Shown: positions 17,604 through 26,440 of the stretch, in pieces
How positions within the stretch are numbered: position 1 is the first letter of the stretch
Layout of the letters: the number at the start of each line of letters is the position of its first letter
Assembly: GCF_008035925.1 (NCBI RefSeq)
Contig: NZ_CP036264.1
Span: 9,265,615 to 9,329,614, forward strand
Reading direction: 5' to 3'
Length of the DNA: 64,000 nt
Source of the DNA: Stieleria maiorica
GTDB taxonomy: Bacteria > Planctomycetota > Planctomycetia > Pirellulales > Pirellulaceae
Made by a program: the position numbers and the translations under genes
Notes under the pieces: generated by a model
Seen by the model: the letters and a program-made list of their open reading frames with translations, nothing else
What the model was told of the DNA's origin: nothing
Databases searched by the model: none

Positions 17604-18308
17604 CTAGCAGCAGCCCGACTGGTCGTCGCTGTCCATGCCCAGGCGGTGTTTGAGCGTGTTGAACTTGTCAAAGTAAGCTTCGCTGCTGCTGTGGACATGT
17701 TCCGCTTCGGTGATGAACTTGATGTTTTCATCGGGATAGACGTCCGACGCGATCAGCGTTTGTTCAAACTGTTCCAGCGGGCGACCATAGATGATCATCA
17801 ACTTGTGCTCGTCCAATTGAACTTCCTGGCGTCGTCCCGGATTGATCACCGCGATGCCGGTGCAGCCGTCGTTGAGCAGCAGGTCTTCGTGGTCCAGCAA
17901 AATGCTTTTCAGGACGGGCACATCGATGTGCTCGCGATAAAGGTCCTGCTGGTTGGGTGCGAAATGGTGGCTGGTTTCCAGCACGACATCGACGACGGGC
18001 CCCAGTTTGTCGATCAGGTCCAGAAACAGGTCCATGATCCGATGTCGCGTCGCCGCGGCCATGATGACCGGGGTGCGGACTTGACTGTTATCGTCGACGT
18101 ATTCGTCGAAGCGGAAACCCTGGCGAGGCACGACTTGCAAGTCATACGAAGGCCGGATCGCATCGGTCAGGTCGAACGCACCGTAGGTGTCGATACCCAT
18201 ATGCGTTTGCAGCTCCTCCTCCGTCAACGCTTCAAAGCTACCCGGTGTGAAGATCGACCCTGTGTCTTCGACGGTATTGTTGCGGAGGATGCGTTTCAAA
18301 AAGCCCAT
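17604..18308 (-). CDS. Conserved-looking protein of unknown function (234 aa)
   Basis: Soluble, acidic protein with no signal peptide. Recognisable blocks (RTPVIMAAATRHRIMDLFLD, VVDVVLETSHHFAPNQQDLY, LLNDGCTGIAVINPGRRQEV, LDEHKLMIIYGRPLEQFEQT) suggest a compact alpha/beta fold, but I recognise no family. It ends with a Gly-Cys-Cys tail. Start ATG 18308 begins the plausible N-terminus (MGFLKRILRNN); the in-frame extension to 18347 is unlikely. It is flanked downstream by a family A repeat, so it is probably a single-gene unit. Confidence 0.75.
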   Translation of the reverse strand: MGFLKRILRNNTVEDTGSIFTPGSFEALTEEELQTHMGIDTYGAFDLTDAIRPSYDLQVVPRQGFRFDEYVDDNSQVRTPVIMAAATRHRIMDLFLDLIDKLGPVVDVVLETSHHFAPNQQDLYREHIDVPVLKSILLDHEDLLLNDGCTGIAVINPGRRQEVQLDEHKLMIIYGRPLEQFEQTLIASDVYPDENIKFITEAEHVHSSSEAYFDKFNTLKHRLGMDSDDQSGCC

Positions 18309-18669
18309 GTCAGGCGGTCCGGTTCTTATCGCGGGGGGGATGGTCACGGGAACTATGAAGATCGGGCGAAGTCAACCTCCGCCTCGGTCTACAGCCAACG
18401 CTAGGTCATGTGATGGCCGTGGCGCAACGTTTCGCCAAACCGGATCTCTCGCCCCATGAAATCGTTCAGGCATGTTCGGATCAGGCGAATCGACCGGATC
18501 GATCCCTGCAATCGGACTCCTTCGCTTGAGTTAAACGTGTTGTCCAAAGGCATCATTCCGCAGTGCCAGACGTGCCCGCGAGGCGATTCGTGTTGCGTCT
18601 ATGCCATAGGCGTCTCGGCGTGATAGATTGCAATCGTGGCGATGAGAGCGTCGCGATTCGTTTTTCTCC
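18309..18669. other. Divergent intergenic region, no gene seen
   Basis: About 360 bases between two divergent genes. Reading all frames gives only short or shadow frames; no repeat of the described families, no clear hairpin. Confidence 0.5.
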
Positions 18670-20427
18670 GTGAGAATACTGGTGGTCCGCGTCTTGAATG
18701 CGCAATTGCTGATGGCTGTCGACCGTGTGCGGCAAAGGCCTTTCCCACAGTGGTCGGTTGGGGCGCTGGGGGCAATGATTTTGTCGAGTGGTCTGTTGGC
18801 CACTTCGGGCTGCAAGGATTTGATTCCGCCGCGACCACCGATCGGGCAGCCCGCCGCGGAGACGGAACAGATCGAACGCGGCGAAACAGCGGAAAGCGAA
18901 ACGGTCGCGGAAACGGATCCATCTCCGCAAGAATCCTTCGAAGGGGATTGGGGTGCGTGGTACGTGCATCGCTTCGGCAGCCAAGTCGTGGGAGTGACGG
19001 AAATCAAAGCCGATGCGGTGATCGACGGCATCGACTTTGCCGCGGCGACCGAAGCCCGATACAGTCGTCGGGAGCGGATGATCTTTCGGACCGGCAACGC
19101 CTCGTTCGTTCGTCGCATCACACTTACCAGCGTCGAGTCGGTTGACGGGGCGCTTCGAAGTTTTAGCAGCGACGTGCACGCCGGACCGATCTCCTCCTCG
19201 GCTCGCGGAACACGCAACCAACAGAAACTGACGGTCACCACGACGGGCGAAGGCGGACAGAAGAGCAACCAGCTGGATTGGCCGGCGAAGACACGCGGGC
19301 TGTTCGCGCTGGAACAGACGTTGCGACGGCGGGGAATCGAAACCGGCCAAACACGACGGCTGTCCGTCTTGATGCCCTCGCTTCAGTCGATCGGAGTGAT
19401 CGAGTTGCGTTGTACCGGCGCGGCATCGGTGCCGATGCTCAGCGGCAGCTATCGGACCCTGCGCGAGGTCGACGTGGCGACCTTTCAAGACGGACAGCAA
19501 GTCGATTCGTTGGTCGTCTGGATCGACGACCAGGGCGTGATCGAAAAATCGCTGCACCTCGGGCTTAGGCTGGAATCGTTTCGGACCGACCGCGTGACGG
19601 CCGGCGATTTGTTCGATCAACCGGACGACGGGAAAGTGGCTTTCAGCGTCGCGGGGTCGCTGCGCCGGGATGCCGATCCGACGGAGGTCGCGTATGTGGT
19701 CGTCGACGCGTCGCGATCGCAAGACCGGCCGGAATCCGAAGCGGGCAGCAAGGCCGACCCGGCCGCGGCTGAATTCATTCCGGCGGTCGCGGGGCAATCC
19801 GTGCGCGAGCGCGGCGACGGAGTGCACGTGTTGGTGTCGACCCAGAGGAAGGCACCGGCGGGGTTTCAGCAGGACCGGTCGGTTGTCCTGCCGATCGATA
19901 CGGCCGCGACGGAGATCATCGACACCGGCCATGCCTCGGTGATCCGCATGGCCGGCGCGATCGGCGAGCTACCGGTCGGCGATCTGGCCCAGGAACTGGC
20001 GCGGCTGGTTCAGAACGACCTGGCGTTGATCCCTCAAGGCGATTTGCGTCCGGCATCGGCAATTGTCCGTTCCGGCCAAGGTGGTGCGATCGACCACGCC
20101 ATTTTGATCACGGCGTTGCTGCGCGCCCGGCAGATTCCGGCCCGGGTCGTGTTCGGGCTCTCGCGATCCCGCACGGACGGGACATCCGCGGGGGGGCCAT
20201 CGGCTGGCGACCGATTGAGGATGAATCTGGACGCCTGGGTGGTGGCATCGATCGACGGCGAGTGGATTTCGATCGATCCGATCTCGTCGCGAATCAATCG
20301 CGCCGATCAGATTGGTTTGAGCCGACCGGCCGGGGATGCGGATTTGAGCCGTGAGCTGGCGAAGGTGTTTCGGCGTCTGGCCGAGATCGAGATTGAAATC
20401 CGCGGCGCGAGTTATGGGGCCGATTGA
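18670..20427 (+). CDS. Lipoprotein with degenerate transglutaminase-like domain
   Basis: 585 aa. After a hydrophobic segment it has a lipobox (LSSGLLATSGC), so the protein is likely membrane-anchored. The last third matches the transglutaminase-like fold (GGAIDHAILITALLRARQIP, then DAWVVASIDGEWISIDP), but the catalytic Cys of GxCxDxA is Ala and the His of HAW is Asp; only the final Asp is kept. The middle resembles planctomycete proteins in which an N-terminal beta-rich region precedes this fold. I infer a binding or structural role. Start GTG 18670 is used; ATG 18712 is an alternative. Its 3' end overlaps the convergent Nudix gene by 16 bases. Confidence 0.85.
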   Translation: MRILVVRVLNAQLLMAVDRVRQRPFPQWSVGALGAMILSSGLLATSGCKDLIPPRPPIGQPAAETEQIERGETAESETVAETDPSPQESFEGDWGAWYVHRFGSQVVGVTEIKADAVIDGIDFAAATEARYSRRERMIFRTGNASFVRRITLTSVESVDGALRSFSSDVHAGPISSSARGTRNQQKLTVTTTGEGGQKSNQLDWPAKTRGLFALEQTLRRRGIETGQTRRLSVLMPSLQSIGVIELRCTGAASVPMLSGSYRTLREVDVATFQDGQQVDSLVVWIDDQGVIEKSLHLGLRLESFRTDRVTAGDLFDQPDDGKVAFSVAGSLRRDADPTEVAYVVVDASRSQDRPESEAGSKADPAAAEFIPAVAGQSVRERGDGVHVLVSTQRKAPAGFQQDRSVVLPIDTAATEIIDTGHASVIRMAGAIGELPVGDLAQELARLVQNDLALIPQGDLRPASAIVRSGQGGAIDHAILITALLRARQIPARVVFGLSRSRTDGTSAGGPSAGDRLRMNLDAWVVASIDGEWISIDPISSRINRADQIGLSRPAGDADLSRELAKVFRRLAEIEIEIRGASYGAD

Positions 20428-20873
20428 CTTTCGGGGCGTTCCAAGTGCTTGGCGACGGCTTGCAACAGCGGATCGATCGTTTGGGTCTGGATCTGGTGAG
20501 GCGGATTCCAGGGAAACCAGCGGAATCCCGGGTGTTCGGTCAGCGTGGGGTTGAAGGCCGATTCGACGCTGCCGAGCAGGTAGACGACGGTTTTAAGAAA
20601 CGTTTGGTCGCCGTGGCGTTTGTATCGGACCGGATAACTCAGTTCGAATCGAAAGTCGGGGTCGATCTGGATGTCATCGGCGGCCAACCCCGTTTCTTCC
20701 TCGGTTTCCCGCAACGCCGTTTGCAGGTCCGATTCGCCCCGATCGCAATGTCCTTTGGGCAAATCCCAACGGTCGTGGTGTTGCATCAGCAGAAATTGCC
20801 GGGGCTCCGATCGCGTGATCAGCAGGATACCGGCAGCGCGTTTGGTCGGTGGGTTGTTGAGCTGGGTCATCAA
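20412..20873 (-). CDS. Nudix hydrolase, Ap4A-hydrolase-like
   Basis: 153 aa with a perfect Nudix box GX5EX7REUXEEXGU at residues 41-63 (GHCDRGE ... RETEEETGL) and the preceding RWDLPKG of bis(5'-nucleosyl)-tetraphosphatases. Likely cleaves dinucleoside polyphosphates or related nucleotides in the cytosol. ATG 20873 and ATG 20870 are both possible starts. Tail-to-tail overlap with the transglutaminase-like gene. Confidence 0.92.
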   Translation of the reverse strand: MMTQLNNPPTKRAAGILLITRSEPRQFLLMQHHDRWDLPKGHCDRGESDLQTALRETEEETGLAADDIQIDPDFRFELSYPVRYKRHGDQTFLKTVVYLLGSVESAFNPTLTEHPGFRWFPWNPPHQIQTQTIDPLLQAVAKHLERPESQSAP

Positions 20874-20996
20874 AACAGGGGCAGCAAAACTGGGGCAGCG
20901 AAATCGAATTCAGGTTTCTCGGCCGCGGCGGACTTGTCGTCAGAGCGAAGCGCCCTAAAAAGAACGTCCACAGATTCCATTCCAGCCGGGTGCATC

Positions 20997-21551
20997 ATGA
21001 AAATTTATACGCGAACCGGGGATGCCGGGAGCACGGGACTGTTCGGGGGGCCGAGGGTCTCCAAGGACGATGCCAGGATCGAGGCTTACGGGACGGTCGA
21101 CGAACTCAACGCGGCGCTGGGTTGCGTGCGTTCGGCCGGCGGCGTGGGCGACGGCTTGGACCGGCAATTGGAACAGATTCAGCGCGAGCTGTTTTCGATC
21201 GGGGCGGAATTGGCGACCCCGGATCCGGACGAGCACGATCTGCGGGTGATCGGGACGTCCCATGTCGCCCGAATGGAGACGTGGATCGACGAGCACGAGA
21301 GCGGGTTGAGTCCGTTGAAACAATTCATTTTGCCCGGTGGGACGCACGCCGCATCGCTGCTGCACCTGGCCCGGGCGATTTGTCGCCGTGCCGAGCGACG
21401 CGTGGTGACGCTGGGCGACCGGTCGGGGGTCGAGATCTCCGACGCGGTGATCGTCTACCTGAACCGGCTGAGCGACTACCTGTTTGTATTGTCCCGGCAA
21501 GTGAATGCCCAGGCGGGGATCGCCGACGTGCCGTGGCGGCGCCCGGACTGA
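20997..21551 (+). CDS. ATP:cob(I)alamin adenosyltransferase (PduO type)
   Basis: 184 aa, normal for the PduO family, which transfers adenosyl from ATP to cob(I)alamin to make coenzyme B12. Motifs: TRTGDAGSTGLFGG (residues 5-18, ATP-binding), RIEAYGTVDELNAALG (27-42), and LPGGTHAASLLHLARAICRR with AERRVV. Start ATG 20997. No other B12 gene lies in the window, so it may serve salvage. The stop codon is the first element of a 14-nt tandem repeat (21548..21658). Confidence 0.95.
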   Translation: MKIYTRTGDAGSTGLFGGPRVSKDDARIEAYGTVDELNAALGCVRSAGGVGDGLDRQLEQIQRELFSIGAELATPDPDEHDLRVIGTSHVARMETWIDEHESGLSPLKQFILPGGTHAASLLHLARAICRRAERRVVTLGDRSGVEISDAVIVYLNRLSDYLFVLSRQVNAQAGIADVPWRRPD

Positions 21552-21658
21552 TCGGACCGACTGATCGGGCCCGACTGATCGGGCCCGACTGATCGGGCCC
21601 AACTGACCGGGCCCAACTGACTGGGCCCGACTGACTGGGCCCGACTGACCGGGCCGGT
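21548..21658. repeat. 14-nt tandem array CTGATCGGGCCCGA, 8 copies
   Basis: Eight head-to-tail units of 13-14 bases with small changes (CTGATCGGGCCCGA, CTGACCGGGCCCAA, CTGACTGGGCCCGA). The first unit contains the TGA stop of the cobalamin adenosyltransferase gene. Each unit holds the palindrome GGGCCC. Confidence 0.95.
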
Positions 21659-21726
21659 AGGGCCGATCCGTCTCGCCGGGATACCCGCTGGATGGACTTC
21701 GGCAGGCGAGTGTACAATGAATCCGA

Positions 21727-21771
21727 GTCCAATTGACGCAGAGTACAGAATTGACCCGATTACAATTGGAC
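21727..21771. promoter_or_regulatory. Inverted repeat upstream of glnB, possible operator
   Basis: Perfect 9-bp arms GTCCAATTG (21727-21735) and CAATTGGAC (21763-21771), 27 bases apart, about 100 bases before the glnB start. It is A/T-richer than its surroundings. A regulator site is plausible but unproven. Confidence 0.45.
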
Positions 21772-21868
21772 AGACGTGGTGTGGCCGCCGATCGGCTGGC
21801 CGCCTGACGTACGATCTGAGTTCACCCTATGGGACTGGAAATCCAGCCGCATCCTCCGAGGCATAAAC

Positions 21869-22207
21869 GTGAAAAAAGTTGAAGGCATCGTTCGGCACTT
21901 CAAATTGGAAGATGTCAAAAACGCGTTGACGGACCAGGGCATCCACGGGATGACGGTCAGCGAGGTGCGCGGTTTCGGGCGTCAGAAGGGGCACACGGAG
22001 ATTTATCGGGGGACGGAATACGCGATCGATTTTGTCCCCAAGGTAAAAATCGAAGTGATTTGCACCGACGAAAATCTGCAAACGGTGGTCGACACGATTT
22101 TGCAAACGGCACAGACCGGTCAGATCGGCGACGGAAAAATCTTCGTCACCAACCTGGAAGATTCGATCCGGATCCGCACCGGTGAGCGTGGCGAAGAGGC
22201 GCTCTAG
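21869..22207 (+). CDS. glnB: PII nitrogen regulatory protein
   Basis: 112 aa, exactly PII length. It senses ATP/ADP and 2-oxoglutarate and controls nitrogen uptake and assimilation by binding targets through its T-loop. The T-loop Tyr51 that GlnD uridylylates is present (RGTEYAIDFVPKVKIE), as are the B-loop (TGQIGDGKIFV) and C-loop (IRIRTGERGEEAL). Start GTG 21869 has GAGG at 8-base spacing; the upstream frame is non-coding. The modifying enzyme gene glnD follows, so this is a matched pair. Confidence 0.96.
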   Translation: MKKVEGIVRHFKLEDVKNALTDQGIHGMTVSEVRGFGRQKGHTEIYRGTEYAIDFVPKVKIEVICTDENLQTVVDTILQTAQTGQIGDGKIFVTNLEDSIRIRTGERGEEAL

Positions 22208-22340
22208 CGCGTCGAAAAAACGCTCGAAAGCGTCCTGCCGAGCGGTTTGGTGGCGGTGCCCCGTTCGGGTGCAAACTCCGTCGCCGGGGTCGTCAGCGCT
22301 GATTCGCAACTTGGGATCAGGAACGAATGGCACGGGCATA

Positions 22341-22413
22341 CGTGTTGGTGTGCGGGCTTTAGCCGCCCACGGTCGCAGCGACCGGGAATCGCCTCGAGGC
22401 TAACACACCAACG
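22341..22413. repeat. Short family B-like inverted repeat between glnB and glnD
   Basis: CGTGTTGGTGTG ... CACACCAACG with an inner GCCTCGAGGCTAA segment similar to the family B end GCCTGAAGGCTAGACACCAACG. Confidence 0.65.
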
Positions 22414-22483
22414 GTTCCCGCCCCCTTTTCGCAGCCCAACCCCAAAATCAAGTGTTGATGAATCACGAGGCGGCGTATTCTTG

Positions 22484-25135
22484 ATGGCTGGTTCCTCGCT
22501 CTCGGATGTTGTCTTACGCGGCCGCGAGATGTTGCGCAAGGGACGCGAGCGATGTCGCCGTCAACATGATGGCGGGTCGCGGGGGACGCAGGTCTCTACC
22601 CTGGTCAGCGATCTGTATGACGACTTGGTGTTGGAGGTCTGGAATCAGGCCTGCGCCGACTACTTTGACTCGGCCACACCGGCGGGGGTCGCGTTGGTGG
22701 CCCACGGCGGATTCGGGCGTCGCGACCTGGCACCGTATTCGGACGCCGACCTGATGCTGATCGTCCGCGGACGCTCCACCGCGGTGGCTGAAAAACTGGC
22801 CCAGGCGTTGACCCGCGATCTGGTCGATATCGGATTGGAAGTCGGTTTCGCGCTGCGGACCCCGCGCGAGGCCTGTTCGCTGTCTTGGTCCGATCCGGTC
22901 ATCTTCACGTCGCTGACCGAATCACGGTTCCTGGCCGGCAGTTTGAAGGTTTTTAAACGCTTCTTTCAATCGTTGCGACACGGTGCGGTCCGTCGCGGCG
23001 GTCGATTGGTCCGCGATTTGACCCAAGCCCGTCAAGAGGAACGGAGCAAGTGGGGGGACACCAACTATCTGTTGACACCCAATGTGAAAAAGTCGCGCGG
23101 CGGATTGCGTGACATCCAGATGATTCGCTGGATCGGGTTCGCCCGTTACGGCGAGGTGGATCTGGAGCGATTGCTGAAACTCGGAACGCTGACCGATGAA
23201 GACTATCGGATGCTGCGGCGGGCCTATGACTTTCTGATCCGGTTGCGAAATGAACTGCATTTTCGCGAGAACCGGGCGCAGGATGTCCTGGACCGGGCGA
23301 CGCAAGTGGTGATCGCCAAGGCCTGGGGATACAAGGGCCGTGAAGGCGTGCTGCCGGTTGAAGCGTTCATGCAGCAGTACTTTGACGTCACGCGGGACGT
23401 CCGCTATGCCGCCCGGTTCTTTGCCGACGACAACCGCAGCCGGCCGCTGATCGGTCAGGCCATCGAGCGGATTCGGGCCCGCCGGATCGGCACCGATGTG
23501 CTGATGGGCCCGACACACATTTGGGTCGAGGCGTCGAAGTTGCGCGAGTTCTCGCTAAGTCTGCCGCGGATCCTGCGGTTCATGAGTCTGGCCAATCATC
23601 ACAACCGGCGGATCGGACATCACACTTGGCAAACGATTCGCAAGGCGATGCAGGAGCGGCAACCGGCGCGCCCGGACGCCGAATCGGTGGGCGCATTCCT
23701 GTCGCTGCTCAGCCGCGGCGGTCGGTTGGCGCCGTTGCTGCGACGCTTGCACGAGCTGCGGATCATCGATCAGTTGATTCCCGATTTCAAACGCACGCGC
23801 GGGTTGTTGCAGTTCAACGCCTATCACAAATACACCGTCGACGCCCACTGCATTCGTGCCGTCGAAGTGGCGACCGATTTCGCCGATGATCCGACGGCGA
23901 TGGGGCGTCGCTATCGCCGGTTGAAAGACAAGACGTTGTTGCACCTGGCGCTCCTGATCCACGACATCGGCAAAGGTTACGAAGAGGATCATTCGATCGT
24001 CGGTGCAAGGATCGCGCGAAAAACCGGCGAGCGGTTGGATTTAGATGCCAGCAGCATCGAGATTCTGGAATGGCTGGTGTTGAAGCACTTGTCGGTCAAC
24101 ACGGTCGCCTTTCGCCACGATTTGAACGATCCCGAAATCGTCATCGCGTTCGCCAAAGAGGTCGGGTCGATCCGACGGCTCGAGTTGCTGATCATCCATT
24201 CGGTCGCGGATCTGGCGGCGGTCGGTCCTGATGTGTTGACCGATTGGAAGATGAAGTTGATCGAAGACCTGTATCTGCGGACCCGGCGTTATTTCGAAAC
24301 CGGGGACCTGGATGCCGATCAGGCCGAATTGGCAGACGAGATTCGACATCAGGTCCGAGAGTGCTTGGGGGATGAAACGACCGCGGCGACCAGTCTGGGT
24401 CTGCTTCGCCAGATCCCGTTGTCGATGTTGCGACGGGAGAAACCGGAAGATCTGGCGACGCAGTTGATCCACGTCGCCGCCGCACTGGACGCCGGCCAAC
24501 GCACGCTGTGTTTTTCACAATACGACCCGATCCCGTCGGCGATGCGCTACGTCGTCATCTTTCGCCAAGGCGACACCCGGGTTGGCATCTTTGCCCGGGT
24601 CGCCGGTGCATTCATGTCCTGCGGAATCGATATCTTGCGCGCCGAAATCGTCACGCTCGAAGACATCGTCTGGGATGAATTCTGGGTCTCCGATCCCGAC
24701 TACCCCGATCAACCGCCGCCGGAGCGACTGGATGCCGTCTCGTCGCGCGTGAGGGACTTGCTCGACTCACCGGACGCACCATTGCCGCCGCGCAAACGAA
24801 AGTGGTCGGTCGGCAAAAAAGACGAATCCGAAACGCTGAATGTGCTGCCGACCAAGGTGGATTTGGACAACGAGACGTTGGATCGGTTCACGATCCTGTC
24901 GCTGTTCGCCTATGACCAAACCGGATTGCTGTACCGCGTCGCCACAGCGCTTTCGCAGCTGAACCTGGTGCTGCACTTCGCAAAAATCGACACGCACCTG
25001 GATCAGGTCGCCGACGTTTTCTATCTGACCGAAGCCGACGGCCGGCAAGTCGAATCGAAAGAACGTCAATCGCAGGTCCGCCAGGCGGTCCTGAGCGTGA
25101 TCTCGCCCGAGGATCAAGATTCAGCCGACGCCTGA
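22484..25135 (+). CDS. glnD: Bifunctional [protein-PII] uridylyltransferase/uridylyl-removing enzyme
   Basis: 883 aa, typical GlnD size. Domains in order: nucleotidyltransferase with GGFGRRDLAPYSDADLMLIV (about residue 80), a helical PII-uridylyltransferase region, an HD phosphohydrolase domain (LLIHDIGKGYEEDHSIVGAR) that removes UMP, and two C-terminal ACT domains (YVVIFRQGDTRVGIFARVAG and LFAYDQTGLLYRVATALSQL) that sense glutamine. It modifies Tyr51 of the PII protein encoded upstream. ATG 22484 is used because the frame before it crosses a repeat element; GAGG is 13 bases upstream, rather far. Confidence 0.96.
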   Translation: MAGSSLSDVVLRGREMLRKGRERCRRQHDGGSRGTQVSTLVSDLYDDLVLEVWNQACADYFDSATPAGVALVAHGGFGRRDLAPYSDADLMLIVRGRSTAVAEKLAQALTRDLVDIGLEVGFALRTPREACSLSWSDPVIFTSLTESRFLAGSLKVFKRFFQSLRHGAVRRGGRLVRDLTQARQEERSKWGDTNYLLTPNVKKSRGGLRDIQMIRWIGFARYGEVDLERLLKLGTLTDEDYRMLRRAYDFLIRLRNELHFRENRAQDVLDRATQVVIAKAWGYKGREGVLPVEAFMQQYFDVTRDVRYAARFFADDNRSRPLIGQAIERIRARRIGTDVLMGPTHIWVEASKLREFSLSLPRILRFMSLANHHNRRIGHHTWQTIRKAMQERQPARPDAESVGAFLSLLSRGGRLAPLLRRLHELRIIDQLIPDFKRTRGLLQFNAYHKYTVDAHCIRAVEVATDFADDPTAMGRRYRRLKDKTLLHLALLIHDIGKGYEEDHSIVGARIARKTGERLDLDASSIEILEWLVLKHLSVNTVAFRHDLNDPEIVIAFAKEVGSIRRLELLIIHSVADLAAVGPDVLTDWKMKLIEDLYLRTRRYFETGDLDADQAELADEIRHQVRECLGDETTAATSLGLLRQIPLSMLRREKPEDLATQLIHVAAALDAGQRTLCFSQYDPIPSAMRYVVIFRQGDTRVGIFARVAGAFMSCGIDILRAEIVTLEDIVWDEFWVSDPDYPDQPPPERLDAVSSRVRDLLDSPDAPLPPRKRKWSVGKKDESETLNVLPTKVDLDNETLDRFTILSLFAYDQTGLLYRVATALSQLNLVLHFAKIDTHLDQVADVFYLTEADGRQVESKERQSQVRQAVLSVISPEDQDSADA

Positions 25136-25425
25136 GTCATTTGACGCCGTGATTTCGCTGTCTCCGCGTCCGGTTTTTCCGCTCCGGTAAGACCCGCGGA
25201 CGAGTGGCAGTTTAACGGCTGAAAAAAGACGTCGCGTCGATTCGAATGCATGCTCACCATGCGACCGGTTTTCCAAAGTTTTCTCGCCGGCGGTTTGCGT
25301 CAACCCCGATGCGCGGGAAAGCTTACAGTGAAAGAACCGATAGAGGCATGGATGCTGCGCCGGTCAAGGCGGCGCGACGACATGTCGATCCTCTCCCCCT
25401 CCACCAAAGCACATGGATGTATCTC
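25136..25425. other. Intergenic region, no gene seen
   Basis: About 290 bases after glnD. An in-frame extension of the next gene back to 25246 exists but has no signal peptide or binding site. No repeat noticed. Confidence 0.5.
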
Positions 25426-26142
25426 ATGCGTACTCGCAACCCTTTCGCGCGATTGGTCCTCGCAGCAATGTTTGCCGGGGCAATCGTGACGGCCGGACAA
25501 GCCCAAGCCAAAAGCGATTTCGACGCGCTGCTGGCCGACGTCAATTTTGACAGCGTCCCCGAAGTCACGCCGCCGGCCCCGCTTCAGGACATCGCCCAGC
25601 CGCGGGCGACCACTCTGGTGGACCAGAACGTCCAGGCCATCGATGAACCGGTCCAGGCGACGGAGTTGACGACCGCTCCGGCGGCTGAAGCGATGACGCT
25701 GCCCCAGGCGGCGGAAAAGCTGCCCGCGCCGCCCGCCCCGCTGGCGGACGACCAACCGCACGATCAAGTTGCTGCGGCCGCACCGATCGCCACGGTCGCG
25801 AGCTGCCAATCATGCAACTCTGGCTGTGGTCACCATTGCCAAGCGGCCGGCCACAACTGCGGGCATCGGTATCAACCCGGATCGTGCCAGCCCTACATGC
25901 CGCCCCAATTGCCGACGTCGACGTTCTATCAATACTGGCGTTCCAACGCCTGCAACGTCCACGTCTGGGACGGATTCCAAAACCGCTGCAAACCCCACAT
26001 CGATCTGTCGATCCACGGCAAGTCGCATGGTTGCTGCAAGAGCGGCTGCTGCAACGGCGCCTGTGACAACGGTGGCTGTGCCGCAGCGCCGGTCGATTGC
26101 GGCCCCGCGCCGGCCGAATGGTCCGGCGGCAACGCGCAGTAA
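25426..26142 (+). CDS. Secreted Cys-rich protein of unknown function
   Basis: 238 aa. Signal peptide (LVLAAMFAGAIVTAGQAQA), then an Ala/Pro/Gln-rich, probably disordered region, then a domain with about 17 Cys and several His: CQSCNSGCGHHCQAAGHNCG, STFYQYWRSNACNVHVWDGF, HGCCKSGCCNGACDNGGC. The density and CxxC/CC spacing suggest disulfides or metal binding outside the cytoplasm. The FYQYWRSNACNVHVWDG block looks like a planctomycete-specific motif. I recognise no family. ATG 25417 is an alternative start. The stop codon lies in the first unit of a 22-nt tandem repeat. Confidence 0.8.
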   Translation: MRTRNPFARLVLAAMFAGAIVTAGQAQAKSDFDALLADVNFDSVPEVTPPAPLQDIAQPRATTLVDQNVQAIDEPVQATELTTAPAAEAMTLPQAAEKLPAPPAPLADDQPHDQVAAAAPIATVASCQSCNSGCGHHCQAAGHNCGHRYQPGSCQPYMPPQLPTSTFYQYWRSNACNVHVWDGFQNRCKPHIDLSIHGKSHGCCKSGCCNGACDNGGCAAAPVDCGPAPAEWSGGNAQ

Positions 26143-26204
26143 TCGCGTCGCTAGGAAGCCGTAATCGCTTCGCGAGGAAGCCGTAATCGCCTTTGCTAGC
26201 AAAC
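26139..26204. repeat. 22-nt tandem repeat, about 3 copies
   Basis: GTAATCGCGTCGCTAGGAAGCC, then GTAATCGCTTCGCGAGGAAGCC, then a decayed GTAATCGCCTTTGCTAGCAA. The first unit contains the TAA stop of the Cys-rich protein gene. Confidence 0.85.
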
Positions 26205-26315
26205 TGCCTGACCTGGACGAAGAAAAAAATCGGCCGACGCCGCGAAACCGCTACAGGAATCGCGGCGTGCGTGCCGATACTCCAGGTACCATGGATTGGG
26301 AGGGTGGAACGATCG

Positions 26316-26374
26316 GTGCCATCGTTCCAGCACTGATGGGCCATGGTGAGGCAGGGAGGGCTTCACCATGGCCC
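26316..26374 (+). other. Two consecutive hairpins in a long intergenic region
   Basis: GGAACGAT (26316-26323) pairs with ATCGTTCC (26331-26338), and GGGCCATGGTGA (26338-26349) pairs perfectly with TCACCATGGCCC (26363-26374). They precede a terminator at 26441. May be part of a structured RNA or a decayed repeat. Confidence 0.5.
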
Positions 26375-26440
26375 TTCTCCTTTTGCGAAGGAGGGATCTT
26401 TCGCGAAGGAGCATTGCAGCCCAACGAACCCGACCGACAG

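Noticed and set aside
22247..22483. N-terminal extension of GlnD to 22247
   Set aside because: It would translate through a dispersed repeat, adds 79 residues with no homology and lacks a binding site; ATG 22484 fits the family.
24192..24518. Arg-rich minus-strand frames within glnD
   Set aside because: High-GC shadow; the plus strand has all GlnD domains.
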